Shown: positions 1 to 8,651, counted from the stretch's first letter. The stretch is 64,000 nucleotides of DNA from Salana multivorans (GCF_003751805.1 NZ_RKHQ01000001.1:1798001-1862000); one strand, 5' to 3'. The notes: generated by a model not told the origin, from the letters alone. Translations and numbers: made by a program.

Positions 1-283
1 AGGTGAAGTAGCCGCGCGCCCGCGCGGCCTCCTCGACCCCCTGGACGAGCTGGGCCGGCCCGTACAGCGCGAGGTCGGCGGTGAGCACCCCGACCGTCAT
101 GGAGTCGCGCATCGCGAGCTGGCGCGCGGCGACGTTGGGCCGGTAGCCCAGGCGGTCGATCGCGTCCTTCACGCGCGTCCGCGTCGCCTCCGTGACGCTG
201 GGGTGGGCATTGATGACGCGGGAGACGGTCTGCTTCGACACGCCAGCGGCGCGGGCGACGTCCGCCATGGTGGCTCCCGCCAT
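1..283 (-). CDS. LacI-family transcriptional regulator, N-terminal part (runs off the left edge)
   Basis: The visible 94 residues are the start of a LacI/GalR repressor. A helix-turn-helix near residues 6-27 reads DVARAAGVSKQTVSRVIN, followed by the hinge region with GYRPNVAARQLA and the first strand of the periplasmic-binding-protein-like effector domain. The start is the ATG at 283, preceded on the minus strand by AAGGAG five bases upstream; a second ATG 15 bases in is less well placed. The gene diverges from the GH42 gene at 470, and two inverted repeats lie between them, so it probably controls that GH42/importer operon in response to an imported sugar. The effector cannot be named because most of the ligand domain is outside the window. 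Confidence 0.9.
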   Translation of the reverse strand, partial: MAGATMADVARAAGVSKQTVSRVINAHPSVTEATRTRVKDAIDRLGYRPNVAARQLAMRDSMTVGVLTADLALYGPAQLVQGVEEAARARGYFT

Positions 284-344
284 CGTGCTCCTTCGCTCTG
301 ATCGGTCGCGATGCCACGAGACTAGCACTCCTCCGGTCGTCAGA

Positions 345-358
345 TGAGACCGGTCACA
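345..358. promoter_or_regulatory. Imperfect palindrome, candidate upstream operator
   Basis: TGAGACCGGTCACA is a 14-bp near-palindrome centred on CG. It resembles the core of the better palindrome at 417-440 (TGTGACCGCTCACA). Its place between the divergent LacI and GH42 genes makes it a candidate second repressor site. Confidence 0.45.
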
Positions 359-387
359 TTGTTTCCTTCCGCTGGCCTCCCGCCCTG

Positions 388-416
388 TTGACAGTCATGT
401 TGGACGACCATATGGT
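388..416 (+). promoter_or_regulatory. Promoter of the GH42-CUT2 operon
   Basis: TTGACA at 388-393 and TATGGT at 411-416 are separated by 17 bases, a near-consensus housekeeping promoter. The predicted start of transcription falls inside the palindrome at 417-440, a geometry expected for repression. Confidence 0.7.
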
Positions 417-440
417 CTCCATGTGACCGCTCACACGGAG
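417..440. promoter_or_regulatory. 24-bp palindromic operator at the GH42 transcription start
   Basis: The sequence reads CTCC, A, TGTGA, CCGC, TCACA, C, GGAG. The outer CTCC/GGAG and the inner TGTGA/TCACA arms are exactly complementary around a central CG. It begins directly after the -10 hexamer. The neighbouring LacI-family gene is the likely repressor (inference). The 4-base centre between the TGTGA and TCACA arms argues against a CRP/GlxR site, which normally has six. Confidence 0.65.
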
Positions 441-469
441 CGGTGACGGATCGATGAGGAGCCGTCGAC

Positions 470-2620
470 GTGACTGCGACGTTCGTGGAAGCCCATGCCA
501 CCCCTGCCCGTTCGAGAGCCCGGGACCGCGTGCTCTTCGGCGCCGCCTATTACCACGAGTACCAGCCGACGCCGCGCCTCCAGGCCGACCTCGACCTCAT
601 GGTCGACGCCGGCTTCTCCGTGATCCGGGTCGGCGAGGCGACCTGGTCGTCGTGGGAGCCCGAGGACGGCACGTTCGACCTCGACTGGATGCAGCCCGTC
701 CTCGACGGGGCGCACGAGCGCGGCATCGCGGTGGTCCTCGGCACCCCGACCTTCGCCGTCCCCATGTGGCTGGCGCGCAAGTACCCCGAGATCGCGATCC
801 GGCGCCAGGACGGCTCGCGGACCCCGTGGGGAACCCGCGAGGAGATGGACTACACCCACCCCGCCTTCCTGTTCCACGCCGAGCGGGTGATCCGCGCCGT
901 CATCGGCCGCTACGCGTCCCACCCGGCCGTGATCGGCTTCCAGGTCCACAACGAGCCGGGCCTCCACCAGATCTACAGCCCCGCGGTCGTTGAGGAGTTC
1001 AAGGACCGTCTGCGTCGTCGCTTCGGAACGGTCGAGGAGCTCAACCGCGCCTGGGGCCTGACCTTCTGGTCGCACCGGCTCTCCACCTGGGAGGACCTGT
1101 GGCTGCCCGACGGCAACGGCCAGCCGCAGTACGACCTGGCCTGGCGCTCGTTCCAGGCTGCCATCACTCGTGAGTACATCGCGTGGCAGCGGGAGATCGT
1201 CGATCCGCTGATCCGTGAGGACCAGTTCGTCACGACCTGCCTCTCGCTCGACCGGCCCGCGTTCCACGAGCAGGAGCTCGCCGCGTCGCTGGACGTCACC
1301 GCGGCCAACCCCTACTACTTCATGCAGGACGACCTGGCCGCGCCGAGCGCCGGGCCGGGGGAGCAGTCGTGGCTCACCAGCGGTGCCTGGTCGGTCTCGC
1401 TCGCGGCGGACCGCGTGTTCGCGACGCGCCAGGAGCCGTTCCTCGTCTTCGAGACGGACGCCGGTCCGATCGGCGGCCCCGCGACCAACTACCCCGCCTA
1501 CGACGGCCAGCTCGCCCAGTGCGCGTGGTCCTTCGTCGCGCGGGGCGCCGAGATGATCGAGTACTGGCACTGGCAGTCGCTGCACTACGGGACCGAGACC
1601 TACTGGGGCGGTGTTCTTCCGCACGACCAGCGTCCGGGGCGGATCTACCGCGAGGTCGCCGAGGTCGGCCGCCAGCTCGCGACGGCCGGTCCGGCCGTGG
1701 TGGGGCTCACGCCCGAGCACGACCTGACGATCCTCTACTCGGTGGCGTCGAAGTGGGGCCTCGCCTTCCAGCCGCACGTCTCCGACTCCGACGCCGACCC
1801 GCACAACCAGCGCAACGAACGGGCCTACGCCTCGATCCTCGAGGCGTTCTACCGCGGCGCCCACGAGGCAGGGGCGCAGGTCCGGCTCCTGCACGACACG
1901 CAGGTCGTCGGTGCCGACGGCGCCGAGCTCCTTGCGCCCGACGCGGCCGTCGCAGCTCACCCCGTCCTCGTCGTCCCCGGTCTCTACGTCGCCAGCGACG
2001 CGCTGCTCACCTGGCTCGACCGGTACGTCCGCGCCGGTGGCCACCTCGTCATCGGCCCGCGCACCGGCGTCGCCGACACGGACGCCTGCATCCGCGTCAC
2101 GCCGAAGCCCTCCCTGCTGAGCGAGGTCGCCGGGGTCAGCTACCAGGAGTACGCCAACCTGCGATCGCCCGTCCGCGTCGTCGGTGAGGCCGGCGCCCCC
2201 TGGGTGAGCGAGGACGCAGCCGCCGTCGACTGGCTCGAGTGCCTGGAGGTCGCGGACGCGGACGTGCTCGCCCGGGTCGGTCACCGCCACTACGGGCGCT
2301 GGGCCGCCGTCACCACCCGGCAGTCGGGGAGCGGCCGCGTCACCACCGTCGGCGTCGTCCCCAACGACGCGCTCGCCCGTGACCTGGTGACCTGGGCGAC
2401 CGGTGTCTCCGCGTGGGAGGCGACCCCCGGCGTGCGCCGCTCGTCGGCCCTGAACCGGGACGGCGACCGGATCCACGTCGTCCTCAACTGGTCCTGGGAC
2501 GAGGGCGACGCCGTCGCTCCCACCGCCCTCGAGGACCTTCTCACCGGGCAGTCGCTCGCCGCCGGCGAGCGGCTCGCGCTCGCGCCGTGGGGCACGCGTG
2601 TGCTTCGCGAGCGGTCGTGA
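470..2620 (+). CDS. GH42-family glycoside hydrolase, divergent member lacking the zinc cysteines
   Basis: This 716-residue protein is a family 42 enzyme, a family of mainly beta-galactosidases that release terminal galactose or arabinopyranose from oligosaccharides. The N-terminal barrel begins FGAAYYHEYQP. The acid/base is Glu162 in VHNEPGL and the nucleophile is Glu328 in VFETDAG. A trimerisation-type domain and a C-terminal sandwich follow. Two features are unusual: the acid/base motif is NEPG rather than NEYG, and the cysteine cluster that binds zinc in many GH42 enzymes is missing (the paralogue at 28657 has it). No signal peptide is visible. The GTG at 470 is preceded by AGGAG nine bases upstream. 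The gene leads an operon with a CUT2 importer, so it probably acts on the imported galactoside or arabinoside. Exact specificity is open. Confidence 0.85.
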   Translation: MTATFVEAHATPARSRARDRVLFGAAYYHEYQPTPRLQADLDLMVDAGFSVIRVGEATWSSWEPEDGTFDLDWMQPVLDGAHERGIAVVLGTPTFAVPMWLARKYPEIAIRRQDGSRTPWGTREEMDYTHPAFLFHAERVIRAVIGRYASHPAVIGFQVHNEPGLHQIYSPAVVEEFKDRLRRRFGTVEELNRAWGLTFWSHRLSTWEDLWLPDGNGQPQYDLAWRSFQAAITREYIAWQREIVDPLIREDQFVTTCLSLDRPAFHEQELAASLDVTAANPYYFMQDDLAAPSAGPGEQSWLTSGAWSVSLAADRVFATRQEPFLVFETDAGPIGGPATNYPAYDGQLAQCAWSFVARGAEMIEYWHWQSLHYGTETYWGGVLPHDQRPGRIYREVAEVGRQLATAGPAVVGLTPEHDLTILYSVASKWGLAFQPHVSDSDADPHNQRNERAYASILEAFYRGAHEAGAQVRLLHDTQVVGADGAELLAPDAAVAAHPVLVVPGLYVASDALLTWLDRYVRAGGHLVIGPRTGVADTDACIRVTPKPSLLSEVAGVSYQEYANLRSPVRVVGEAGAPWVSEDAAAVDWLECLEVADADVLARVGHRHYGRWAAVTTRQSGSGRVTTVGVVPNDALARDLVTWATGVSAWEATPGVRRSSALNRDGDRIHVVLNWSWDEGDAVAPTALEDLLTGQSLAAGERLALAPWGTRVLRERS

Positions 2621-2699
2621 GCGACCGCCGGCCCGTCCCCGCAGTACCGGCTCCGAGACGACCCGTCCCGGAACCTCGACCGTCTCGAAGGAGAGATCC

Positions 2700-3704
2700 A
2701 TGAACCGCACCACCCCGCGCCGCGCCCAGCTCGTCGGCGCGACCTGCCTCGCCCTCGTCCTCGCCGCCTGCTCCTCGGGTGACGGGGGCGGCGGGAGCGA
2801 CGGCGACCTGACGATCGGCTTCGCCATGCCCGACGCGTCGGTCACCTACTGGACCGCGTACGTCAACGGGGTCGAGGAGAAGGCCGAGGAGCTCGGCGTC
2901 TCGGTGACCTTCACCGATGCCCGCAACGACACGAACACCCAGTTCGAGCAGGTCAACTCGCTGCTGGTCAGCGGGGTCGACGGCATCGTCCTGCCGCCGG
3001 TCGACACGACCTCCCTGCTCGGCGCGGCGACGGCCGCCGAGGACGCCGGTGTCCCGCTCATCACGTCCAACCGCGCGCTCGAGACCACCTACGGCGGGGT
3101 GGACGGCGCCTCGCCGAAGATCCACGTCGGCTTCAACGACGTCGAGATCGGGCGGCAGCAGGGCGAGATGGTGGTGAACGCCTGCGAGGGGATCGACCCG
3201 TGCAAGGTCGCCCTGCTCATGCAGCCGCTCGGCTCCACCCCGCAGATCGAGCGCACCTCCGGCTTCAAGGAGGTGGTCGCGGCCATCCCGAGCATCACGA
3301 TCGTCGCGGAGCAGTCCGACAACCTCGACGCCAACACGGCGATGGAGCTCACCCGGACGATCGTCCAGCAGAACCCCGACCTCACGCTCATCGCGTCCCA
3401 GTACGACGACACGGCGGTCGCTGCGGCCCAGGCCGTCGGCGAGGCCGGGCTCGCCGACACGATCGACGTGTACGGCATCGGCGGGTCCAAGTCCGGCGTC
3501 GAGGCGATCGTCGACGGCACGCTCGCCGGGACCGTCTGGGTCTCGCCCCGCACGGACGGCGCCGACGCGCTCGAGGCGCTCGTCGCGATCCTGCGCGGCG
3601 AGGAGGTGGCGGGGATCGAGGAGATCAACGGCCGGCCGACCCTGCCCGTCGGGCTCGTCCAGGTGACGCAGGAGAACGCCGCGGACTACCCGGGCGAGTG
3701 GTGA
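2700..3704 (+). CDS. CUT2-type sugar ABC transporter substrate-binding lipoprotein
   Basis: This 334-residue protein is a periplasmic-binding-protein type 1 (ribose/xylose-like) solute receptor. Residues 1-22 form a lipoprotein signal with lipobox LAAC, so Cys is lipidated and the receptor sits on the outer face of the membrane. The mature part begins LTIGFAMPDASVTYW and contains the VDGIVLPPVDTTSL ligand-loop region typical of RbsB/XylF-like receptors. The ATG at 2700 has a strong GAAGGAG nine bases upstream. It overlaps the ATPase gene by one base (TGATG), so the two are translationally coupled. The substrate is probably the sugar or short oligomer released or cut by the adjacent GH42 enzyme; that is inference from context. 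Confidence 0.9.
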   Translation: MNRTTPRRAQLVGATCLALVLAACSSGDGGGGSDGDLTIGFAMPDASVTYWTAYVNGVEEKAEELGVSVTFTDARNDTNTQFEQVNSLLVSGVDGIVLPPVDTTSLLGAATAAEDAGVPLITSNRALETTYGGVDGASPKIHVGFNDVEIGRQQGEMVVNACEGIDPCKVALLMQPLGSTPQIERTSGFKEVVAAIPSITIVAEQSDNLDANTAMELTRTIVQQNPDLTLIASQYDDTAVAAAQAVGEAGLADTIDVYGIGGSKSGVEAIVDGTLAGTVWVSPRTDGADALEALVAILRGEEVAGIEEINGRPTLPVGLVQVTQENAADYPGEW

Positions 3705-5227
3705 TGGACGCTCCCACCCGAGTGGACGGGGAGGAGGCGGTCGGCGTCAGCGACCTCGTGGTCACCTTCGGCTCCTTCCGCGCCCTGCGAGGCGTCAGCC
3801 TCAGCATCCGTCCCGGTGAGGTGGTGGGGCTGCTCGGCGAGAACGGCGCCGGCAAGTCCACGCTCATCAAGGTGCTCGCCGGCGTGTACCGACCCTCCGC
3901 GGGGACGGTCCGCCTCGGGGGCGAGGAGGTCACGCTCTCCTCGCCGCGCGAGGCGCTGCTCGCCGGGGTCGCGACCGTGCACCAGCACTCGATGCTCGCC
4001 GGCAACCTGACGGTGGCGGCGAACCTCATCCTGGGGGACGAGCCGCGCCGCCACGGCGTCGTCACCACCGCCGGGATCCGGGAGCGTGCCCGTGAGGTCG
4101 TCGAGCGCGTCGGCCTCGACCTGCCGCTCGACGCGACCGTCGACAGCCTCTCGCTCGCCGACCGCCAGCGCGTCGAGATCGTGCGAGCCGCTTCGCTCGC
4201 CACGTCCGTCATGATCCTCGACGAGCCGACCGCTGCTCTCGAACCGACCGAGGTCGCGGAGCTGTTCACGACGATCCGGCACCTGCGGGACCGGGGGATC
4301 GCGATCCTGTACATCTCCCACCGGCTGGACGAGATCCCCCAGATCTGCGACCGCGTCGTCGTGCTCCGCGACGGCCAGAAGGTCGGCGAGCTCGACGGTG
4401 CGCGCTGCGTGCCGGACGAGATCATCCCGTTGCTGGCCGGGCGGGCCATGGACGACCTCTTCCCGAGCCTGCCGGCGCCCGGCGAGGACGTGACGCTCGA
4501 GGCCGTGGACGTGCGGACGAGGAGCACCGCGCCCTTCTCGCTCTCCGTGCGCCGCGGCGAGGTCGTCGGGCTCACCGGCGCGGCGGGTGCCGGACAGCGT
4601 GTCGTCGCCCGCGCGCTCGCGGGCATCGAGCGCTCGACGGGCACCGTCACCGTCGCCGGGCGGCGCGTCCCGCCCGGTGACGTCGCCGGCGCCATCCGGT
4701 GCGGCATCGCGTACGTGTCCGGGGACCGGGCGGAGGGGGCGTTCCCCGAGCTCTCGGTCTGGCGCAACGCGGCCGTGGGGCTCTGGCCGCGGCTGAGCCG
4801 TCGTCTCGGGGTGCTGAGCGGGCGCGCCGAGCGGCGAGCCGGGACGGCGCTCGCGGAGGCCTACCGGGTGCGCGCCAACGACCTGTCCCAGCCGATCGGC
4901 ACGCTGTCCGGTGGCAACCAGCAGAAGGTTCTCATCGCGCGCTGGGCCGGCATCGACCCGCGGGTCGTGGTGCTCGACGAGCCGACTCTCGGCGTCGACG
5001 TCGGCGCCCGCCGCGAGATCTACGACCTCATCGCGGAGAAGGTGGCTGACGGCACCTCGGTCGTGCTCGTCTCCTCCGACCATGCCGAGCTGCAGGCGAT
5101 GAGTCACCGGGTGGTGGTGTTCGCCGACGGCCGGGCCGTCGCCGAGCTGCCATCGGCCGAGGCGACGGAGGAGGCCGTCCTCGCCGCCCGTATCTCCTCC
5201 CTCGCTCCAGACAAGGACAACTCATGA
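3704..5227 (+). CDS. CUT2-type sugar ABC transporter double ATPase (RbsA/MglA-like)
   Basis: This 507-residue protein has two nucleotide-binding domains in tandem, the arrangement of CUT2 carbohydrate importers. Domain 1 carries Walker A GENGAGKS at residues 45-52 and Walker B VMILDEPTAAL. Domain 2 has a degenerate Walker A (GAAGAGQR) but an intact signature LSGGNQQKV and Walker B VVVLDEPTLGVD. This pattern, one good and one degenerate P-loop, is normal for RbsA-like proteins. It would power uptake through the permease that follows, whose ATG overlaps this stop codon by four bases (ATGA). Unlike the CUT1 systems further right, this transporter is complete. Confidence 0.93.
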   Translation: MDAPTRVDGEEAVGVSDLVVTFGSFRALRGVSLSIRPGEVVGLLGENGAGKSTLIKVLAGVYRPSAGTVRLGGEEVTLSSPREALLAGVATVHQHSMLAGNLTVAANLILGDEPRRHGVVTTAGIRERAREVVERVGLDLPLDATVDSLSLADRQRVEIVRAASLATSVMILDEPTAALEPTEVAELFTTIRHLRDRGIAILYISHRLDEIPQICDRVVVLRDGQKVGELDGARCVPDEIIPLLAGRAMDDLFPSLPAPGEDVTLEAVDVRTRSTAPFSLSVRRGEVVGLTGAAGAGQRVVARALAGIERSTGTVTVAGRRVPPGDVAGAIRCGIAYVSGDRAEGAFPELSVWRNAAVGLWPRLSRRLGVLSGRAERRAGTALAEAYRVRANDLSQPIGTLSGGNQQKVLIARWAGIDPRVVVLDEPTLGVDVGARREIYDLIAEKVADGTSVVLVSSDHAELQAMSHRVVVFADGRAVAELPSAEATEEAVLAARISSLAPDKDNS

Positions 5228-6204
5228 CCACAACCGGCTCCGCTGTCTCGACCGCGCCCTCGCGTGGGGACGCCTGGCGGCTGACCTTCTCCCGGACGAT
5301 CAGGCAGTCGGGTCTCCTGGTCTTCTTCACCCTCCTGGTCGTCGTCTTCGCCGTCCTGCGTCCGGAGTTCCTGTCCGAGGCGAACATCAAGAACATCCTT
5401 CAGAGCGCCGCGATCGTCGGCATCCTCGCGTGCGGGCAGACCGTCGTGATGCTCACCGGCGGCTTCGACCTCTCGATCGCGCGCAACGCGGTCGTCGCGG
5501 GGCTCGTGGTCGCGCTCGCCGCCCCGTCCGGTCCGCTCGCGATGCTGCTGGCGCTCGCCGTGGCCACCGGGATCGGGCTGGTCAACGGGACGCTCGTGGC
5601 CAAGGGGCGGGTGAACCCGTTCATCGTGACGCTGGGCAGCTTCACCATCCTCGGCTCGGTGGCGCTGCTGGTGAACAACGGCCAGTCGGTGAGCAACCTG
5701 CCGTCGTGGCTCACGGGCCTGACGTCGTGGAACGTCGGCGGGTTCAGCTCCGTCGTGTTCTGGTTCCTCGGGGCCGCGCTCGTCGTCCACCTCGTGCTCA
5801 GCTTCACCCGGTTCGGCCGGCACGTGTACGCGGTCGGCGGCAACCTCGAGGCGGCGCGCCTGTCGGGGATCCGGACCGACCGCGTGCTCGTGGTCGTCTA
5901 CGTCGTCGCCGGGCTGCTCGCCGGGCTGGCCGGCATCCTGCTGACGTCGCGCCTCGGCACGGCGTCGCCGTCGGCGCTGCCGGGGGTCGAGCTCGACGCG
6001 ATCGCCGCCGTCATCATCGGCGGGACGCGGATGAGCGGCGGTTTCGGATCGATCCCGCGCACGCTGATCGGCGTCTTCATCCTCACCAGCCTCACGTCGG
6101 CGCTCGTGATCCTCCAGGTCGCGACGTACTGGCAGGGCGTGCTCAAGGGCGCGATCATCGTGATCGCGGTGGCGGTCGACGTCGCGTTCAACCGCCGGAG
6201 GTAG
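5224..6204 (+). CDS. CUT2-type sugar ABC transporter permease (RbsC-like)
   Basis: This 326-residue membrane protein has about ten hydrophobic segments and the RbsC-family signatures GGFDLSIARNAV (the usual DLS motif in the second helix region) and IIGGTRMSGGFGSI near the C-terminus. It would form the homodimeric channel of the importer, with the ATPase at 3704 and the receptor at 2700. Its start overlaps the ATPase stop (ATGA). It is the last gene of the operon; a strong hairpin follows 17 bases after the stop. The family is clear; the transported sugar is not. Confidence 0.92.
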   Translation: MTTTGSAVSTAPSRGDAWRLTFSRTIRQSGLLVFFTLLVVVFAVLRPEFLSEANIKNILQSAAIVGILACGQTVVMLTGGFDLSIARNAVVAGLVVALAAPSGPLAMLLALAVATGIGLVNGTLVAKGRVNPFIVTLGSFTILGSVALLVNNGQSVSNLPSWLTGLTSWNVGGFSSVVFWFLGAALVVHLVLSFTRFGRHVYAVGGNLEAARLSGIRTDRVLVVVYVVAGLLAGLAGILLTSRLGTASPSALPGVELDAIAAVIIGGTRMSGGFGSIPRTLIGVFILTSLTSALVILQVATYWQGVLKGAIIVIAVAVDVAFNRRR

Positions 6205-6220
6205 CCGCCCGGAGCGCGCG

Positions 6221-6263
6221 CGACGCGGGGTGGCCGTCCTTCGGGGGCGGCCACCCCGCGTCG
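6221..6263. terminator. Bidirectional terminator hairpin between convergent genes
   Basis: A perfect 16-bp stem (CGACGCGGGGTGGCCG pairing with its complement ending at 6263) encloses an 11-base loop. It sits between the rightward importer operon and the leftward GH105 gene, so it can serve both. There is no clear T-run. Confidence 0.75.
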
Positions 6264-6290
6264 TGCTCCAGCGGTGCTAGTCCACCGTTG

Positions 6291-7412
6291 CTAGTCCACC
6301 GGTGCGGCGACGAGGCCGGTGGCCGGCTCGTCCGCGGCAGCCGTTCCCTCGGCGGCGGCCGTGTCGGCCCGCTCGGCCGTGTCGGCGCGCTCGGCGCGCA
6401 GGGCGCCGGCGAGGAACGTGAGCCCGAGGCCCTGCCCCCAGCCCTGCGTCCACTTGCGCGAGATCGACCGATAGCCGTCGAGGTCGCGCATGACGGCGGT
6501 CCCGGCCGAGGTGTTGAGCAGCCGGCCGTCGGGGGAGACGTTCGCGAGGACGCCGTCCAGCGCGCGCTGGACGGTCGAGGTGTGGAGCGGGTTGCCCGAG
6601 GCGAGCATGGCGGCGCCGATGCCGGCGGCGGCCGACAGCTCCTCGTAGGACTCCGCGTCGTCGAGCACCGTGCGCCACAGGCCGTCCGGCGTCTGCAGGG
6701 CGCGCAGGGCCGCGAGCTGGTCGCGCAGTGCGCAGTCGACGTCCATGAACCGCGGGTACAGGTAGGGCTCGGGCAGCGTCGACCCGACCTGGCTCATCGT
6801 GTAGGCGGCCCACGCGTTGGCGCGCGCCCAGTAGAAGCCGGACATGTGGTCGCCGGCGACGTTGTCGTACCCGTGGTAGAACAGCCCGGTCGCGGGGTCC
6901 TGCAGGTACTCCACGTGCCAGTAGTACTGGTTGAGGGCGTCGTCGACGAGGTCGCGGTCACCGAGCCGGACGCCGGCGCGGAGCATGAGGAACGCGGCCA
7001 TGAAGAGCGTGTCGGCCCAGGCCTGCTCGGGGAAGTCGTTCCTCGCCGAGACCGTGTGCTGCAGGACGCGCTCGCCGAACCGGAGGGCGCGGTGGCGCAG
7101 GTAGTCGAGCTTGCTCTCGACGATCGCCCAGTACCGCTCGTCGCCCGTCACCTCGGTGAGCGTGAGCAGCGCGTGCCCCATCGCGCACGTGTTGACGGTC
7201 CAGCCCGGCAGCCCGAGCGCGACGAGCTCGTCGACGCGCCCCCGCAGCAGGTCGAGGTACTCGGAGTCCTGCGTCGCGCCGAACGCCTCGGCCACGCCGT
7301 AGTAGGCGACGCCGCACGGCCAGTCCCACGTGAGGTCCATCGACATCGTCTTGCGGACCATCGCGTCGAGGTCCCGGGTGACGAGGTCGCGATCGAGGCT
7401 GAGGCGGATCAT
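6291..7412 (-). CDS. GH105 unsaturated rhamnogalacturonyl hydrolase
   Basis: This 373-residue (alpha/alpha)6-barrel protein is a YteR/YesR-like family 105 enzyme. It removes the unsaturated galacturonyl residue that lyases leave at the non-reducing end of rhamnogalacturonan fragments, by hydrating the double bond. Asp134 in AWADTLFM is the expected catalytic acid. The motifs FYWARANAW and WGQGLGL are conserved barrel residues. Length matches the family (about 370). There is no signal peptide, so it works on imported oligosaccharides. The ATG at 7412 has GAAGGA in front. It lies downstream of two LacI genes and the CE12 esterase on the same strand, consistent with a rhamnogalacturonan-I side group. 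A second GH105 lies at 41889. Confidence 0.88.
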   Translation of the reverse strand: MIRLSLDRDLVTRDLDAMVRKTMSMDLTWDWPCGVAYYGVAEAFGATQDSEYLDLLRGRVDELVALGLPGWTVNTCAMGHALLTLTEVTGDERYWAIVESKLDYLRHRALRFGERVLQHTVSARNDFPEQAWADTLFMAAFLMLRAGVRLGDRDLVDDALNQYYWHVEYLQDPATGLFYHGYDNVAGDHMSGFYWARANAWAAYTMSQVGSTLPEPYLYPRFMDVDCALRDQLAALRALQTPDGLWRTVLDDAESYEELSAAAGIGAAMLASGNPLHTSTVQRALDGVLANVSPDGRLLNTSAGTAVMRDLDGYRSISRKWTQGWGQGLGLTFLAGALRAERADTAERADTAAAEGTAAADEPATGLVAAPVD

Positions 7413-7530
7413 GCGGGTTCCTTCTCCGTGGTCGTGGGTCGAGCCGAGCGGGCGGGACGGTCGTCGTCCCGTGCGGCGGGTCGTGCGGGTGGCTGGTGGG
7501 TCGTGCTGGGCGTGTGGTGCGTGGTGGGCG

Positions 7531-8562
7531 TCAGGTCCGGGTGGAGTCGCGGACGACGACGGTGAAGTCGGGGCTCACGTGCCCCTGCTCCGGCACGTCG
7601 TCGCCGCGCAGCAGGGAGTCGAGCAGGCCGAGGGCGAGGTCGGCGGCGGCGGCCTTGCCGGGGTCGACGGTCGTGAGCCCCGGCACGCTGTAGGTGGCCT
7701 CGTCGACGTCGTCGAAGCCGACCACCTGCACGTCGTGCGGGACGCGGACACCGGCGTTCGCGAGGGCAGCGAGCGCGCCGAGCGCGATCATGTCGTTGAA
7801 CCCGAAGACGGCGTCGAACTCGACGCCGTCGGCGAGCAGGTCGCGCACGGCCTCCATGCCGGCGGAGCGGTGCCAGGTCGTCGTCTCGCGGACGAGCTCG
7901 GGGGAGGGGACGAGCCCGGCCTCGACGAGCGCGGCGGCGTAGCCCTCGAAACGCGGCGTCGCCGAGCCCGGACGCTCGTGCGGGCCGATCGCCGCGATCC
8001 GTCGCGCACCGCCCGCGATGAGGGTCTCGACGGCGGCCCGGCTCGCGTCGCGGTTGCGGTAGGTGACCTGGGGGCACGCGGCGTCGGCGCCGCGCTCGCC
8101 GAGCAGCACGACGGGTGGCCGGCGGCCGGCCCGCGAGGCGAGGACGTAGTCGATCTCGTGCCCGTTCAGCTCCTGCGGGATGTAGAGGATGCCGTCGGCG
8201 TAGGAGGTCCAGACCCCGGTGAGCGTCGACTCCTCGCGGTGCCGGTCTCCGTCGAGCACCTCGACGGAGACGCGCAGGTCGTAGGCGCCGGCGGCGCGGA
8301 TCAGCTCGCTAGCGAGCTCGGCGAAGAAGGAGTTGCGCAGCCCGGGCGTGATGAGCGCGACCGTCCCGGTCCGGCCGGAGCGCAGCGACCGCGCGAGCGG
8401 GTTCGGCTCGTACTGCAGGGCTCGGGCGGCCTCGCGGACGCGTCGGCGGGTCTCGGCGGCCACGCGCGGGCGGTTCTGCATGACGTTGGAGACCGTCGCC
8501 GGGGAGACGCCGGCGAGCCGCGCGACGTCCCGCAGCGTTGCGGGCTGGCGTTCGACCGTCAC
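7531..8562 (-). CDS. LacI-family regulator, candidate repressor of the rhamnose/rhamnogalacturonan regulon
   Basis: This 343-residue LacI/GalR protein has its helix-turn-helix at about residues 9-30 (RDVARLAGVSPATVSNVMQ), the hinge NPLARSLRSG, and a full ligand-binding domain. The GTG at 8562 is chosen because GGAGG lies just upstream. An in-frame TTG at 8601 is rejected because it would put the operator-like TAAATCGATTCA (8589-8600) inside the coding region. That site matches the motif found at rhaI, rhaEW, fucO and CE12 and overlaps this gene's own predicted transcription start, so this protein is a good candidate for the autoregulated repressor of that set. The assignment is inference; the adjacent LacI at 8652 is the alternative. 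Confidence 0.88.
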   Translation of the reverse strand: MTVERQPATLRDVARLAGVSPATVSNVMQNRPRVAAETRRRVREAARALQYEPNPLARSLRSGRTGTVALITPGLRNSFFAELASELIRAAGAYDLRVSVEVLDGDRHREESTLTGVWTSYADGILYIPQELNGHEIDYVLASRAGRRPPVVLLGERGADAACPQVTYRNRDASRAAVETLIAGGARRIAAIGPHERPGSATPRFEGYAAALVEAGLVPSPELVRETTTWHRSAGMEAVRDLLADGVEFDAVFGFNDMIALGALAALANAGVRVPHDVQVVGFDDVDEATYSVPGLTTVDPGKAAAADLALGLLDSLLRGDDVPEQGHVSPDFTVVVRDSTRT

Positions 8563-8588
8563 CGAGCCTCCCTCGTCACCGGGCTGTG

Positions 8589-8600
8589 TAAATCGATTCA
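8589..8600. promoter_or_regulatory. Operator-like site TAAATCGATTCA before a LacI gene
   Basis: This differs by one base from the TGAAWCGATTCA motif seen elsewhere in the window. On the minus strand TATCGT (8604-8609) is a plausible -10, putting the transcription start inside the site, which suggests autoregulation of the LacI gene at 7531. Confidence 0.6.
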
Positions 8601-8651
8601 ATCACGATAGCGCATCGACGCCGACGTGGTGTCCGGTGGTGGGCGCCGGCG

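Noticed and set aside
417-440. CRP/GlxR binding site (TGTGA...TCACA)
   Set aside because: The half-sites are separated by four bases rather than six, and the symmetry extends outward to CTCC/GGAG, which fits a dedicated LacI operator better.
431-2845. Very long open frame antisense to the first GH42 gene
   Set aside because: Third-position G/C bias in this high-GC DNA opens antisense frames over most genes. The translation is Arg/Gly/Val/Asp-rich without domain motifs, while the sense frame is a clear GH42. The same applies to the long frames antisense to nearly every other gene.
8563-8601. TTG start at 8601 for the LacI gene
   Set aside because: It would translate through the operator-like site and has no ribosome-binding site, whereas GTG 8562 has GGAGG just upstream.
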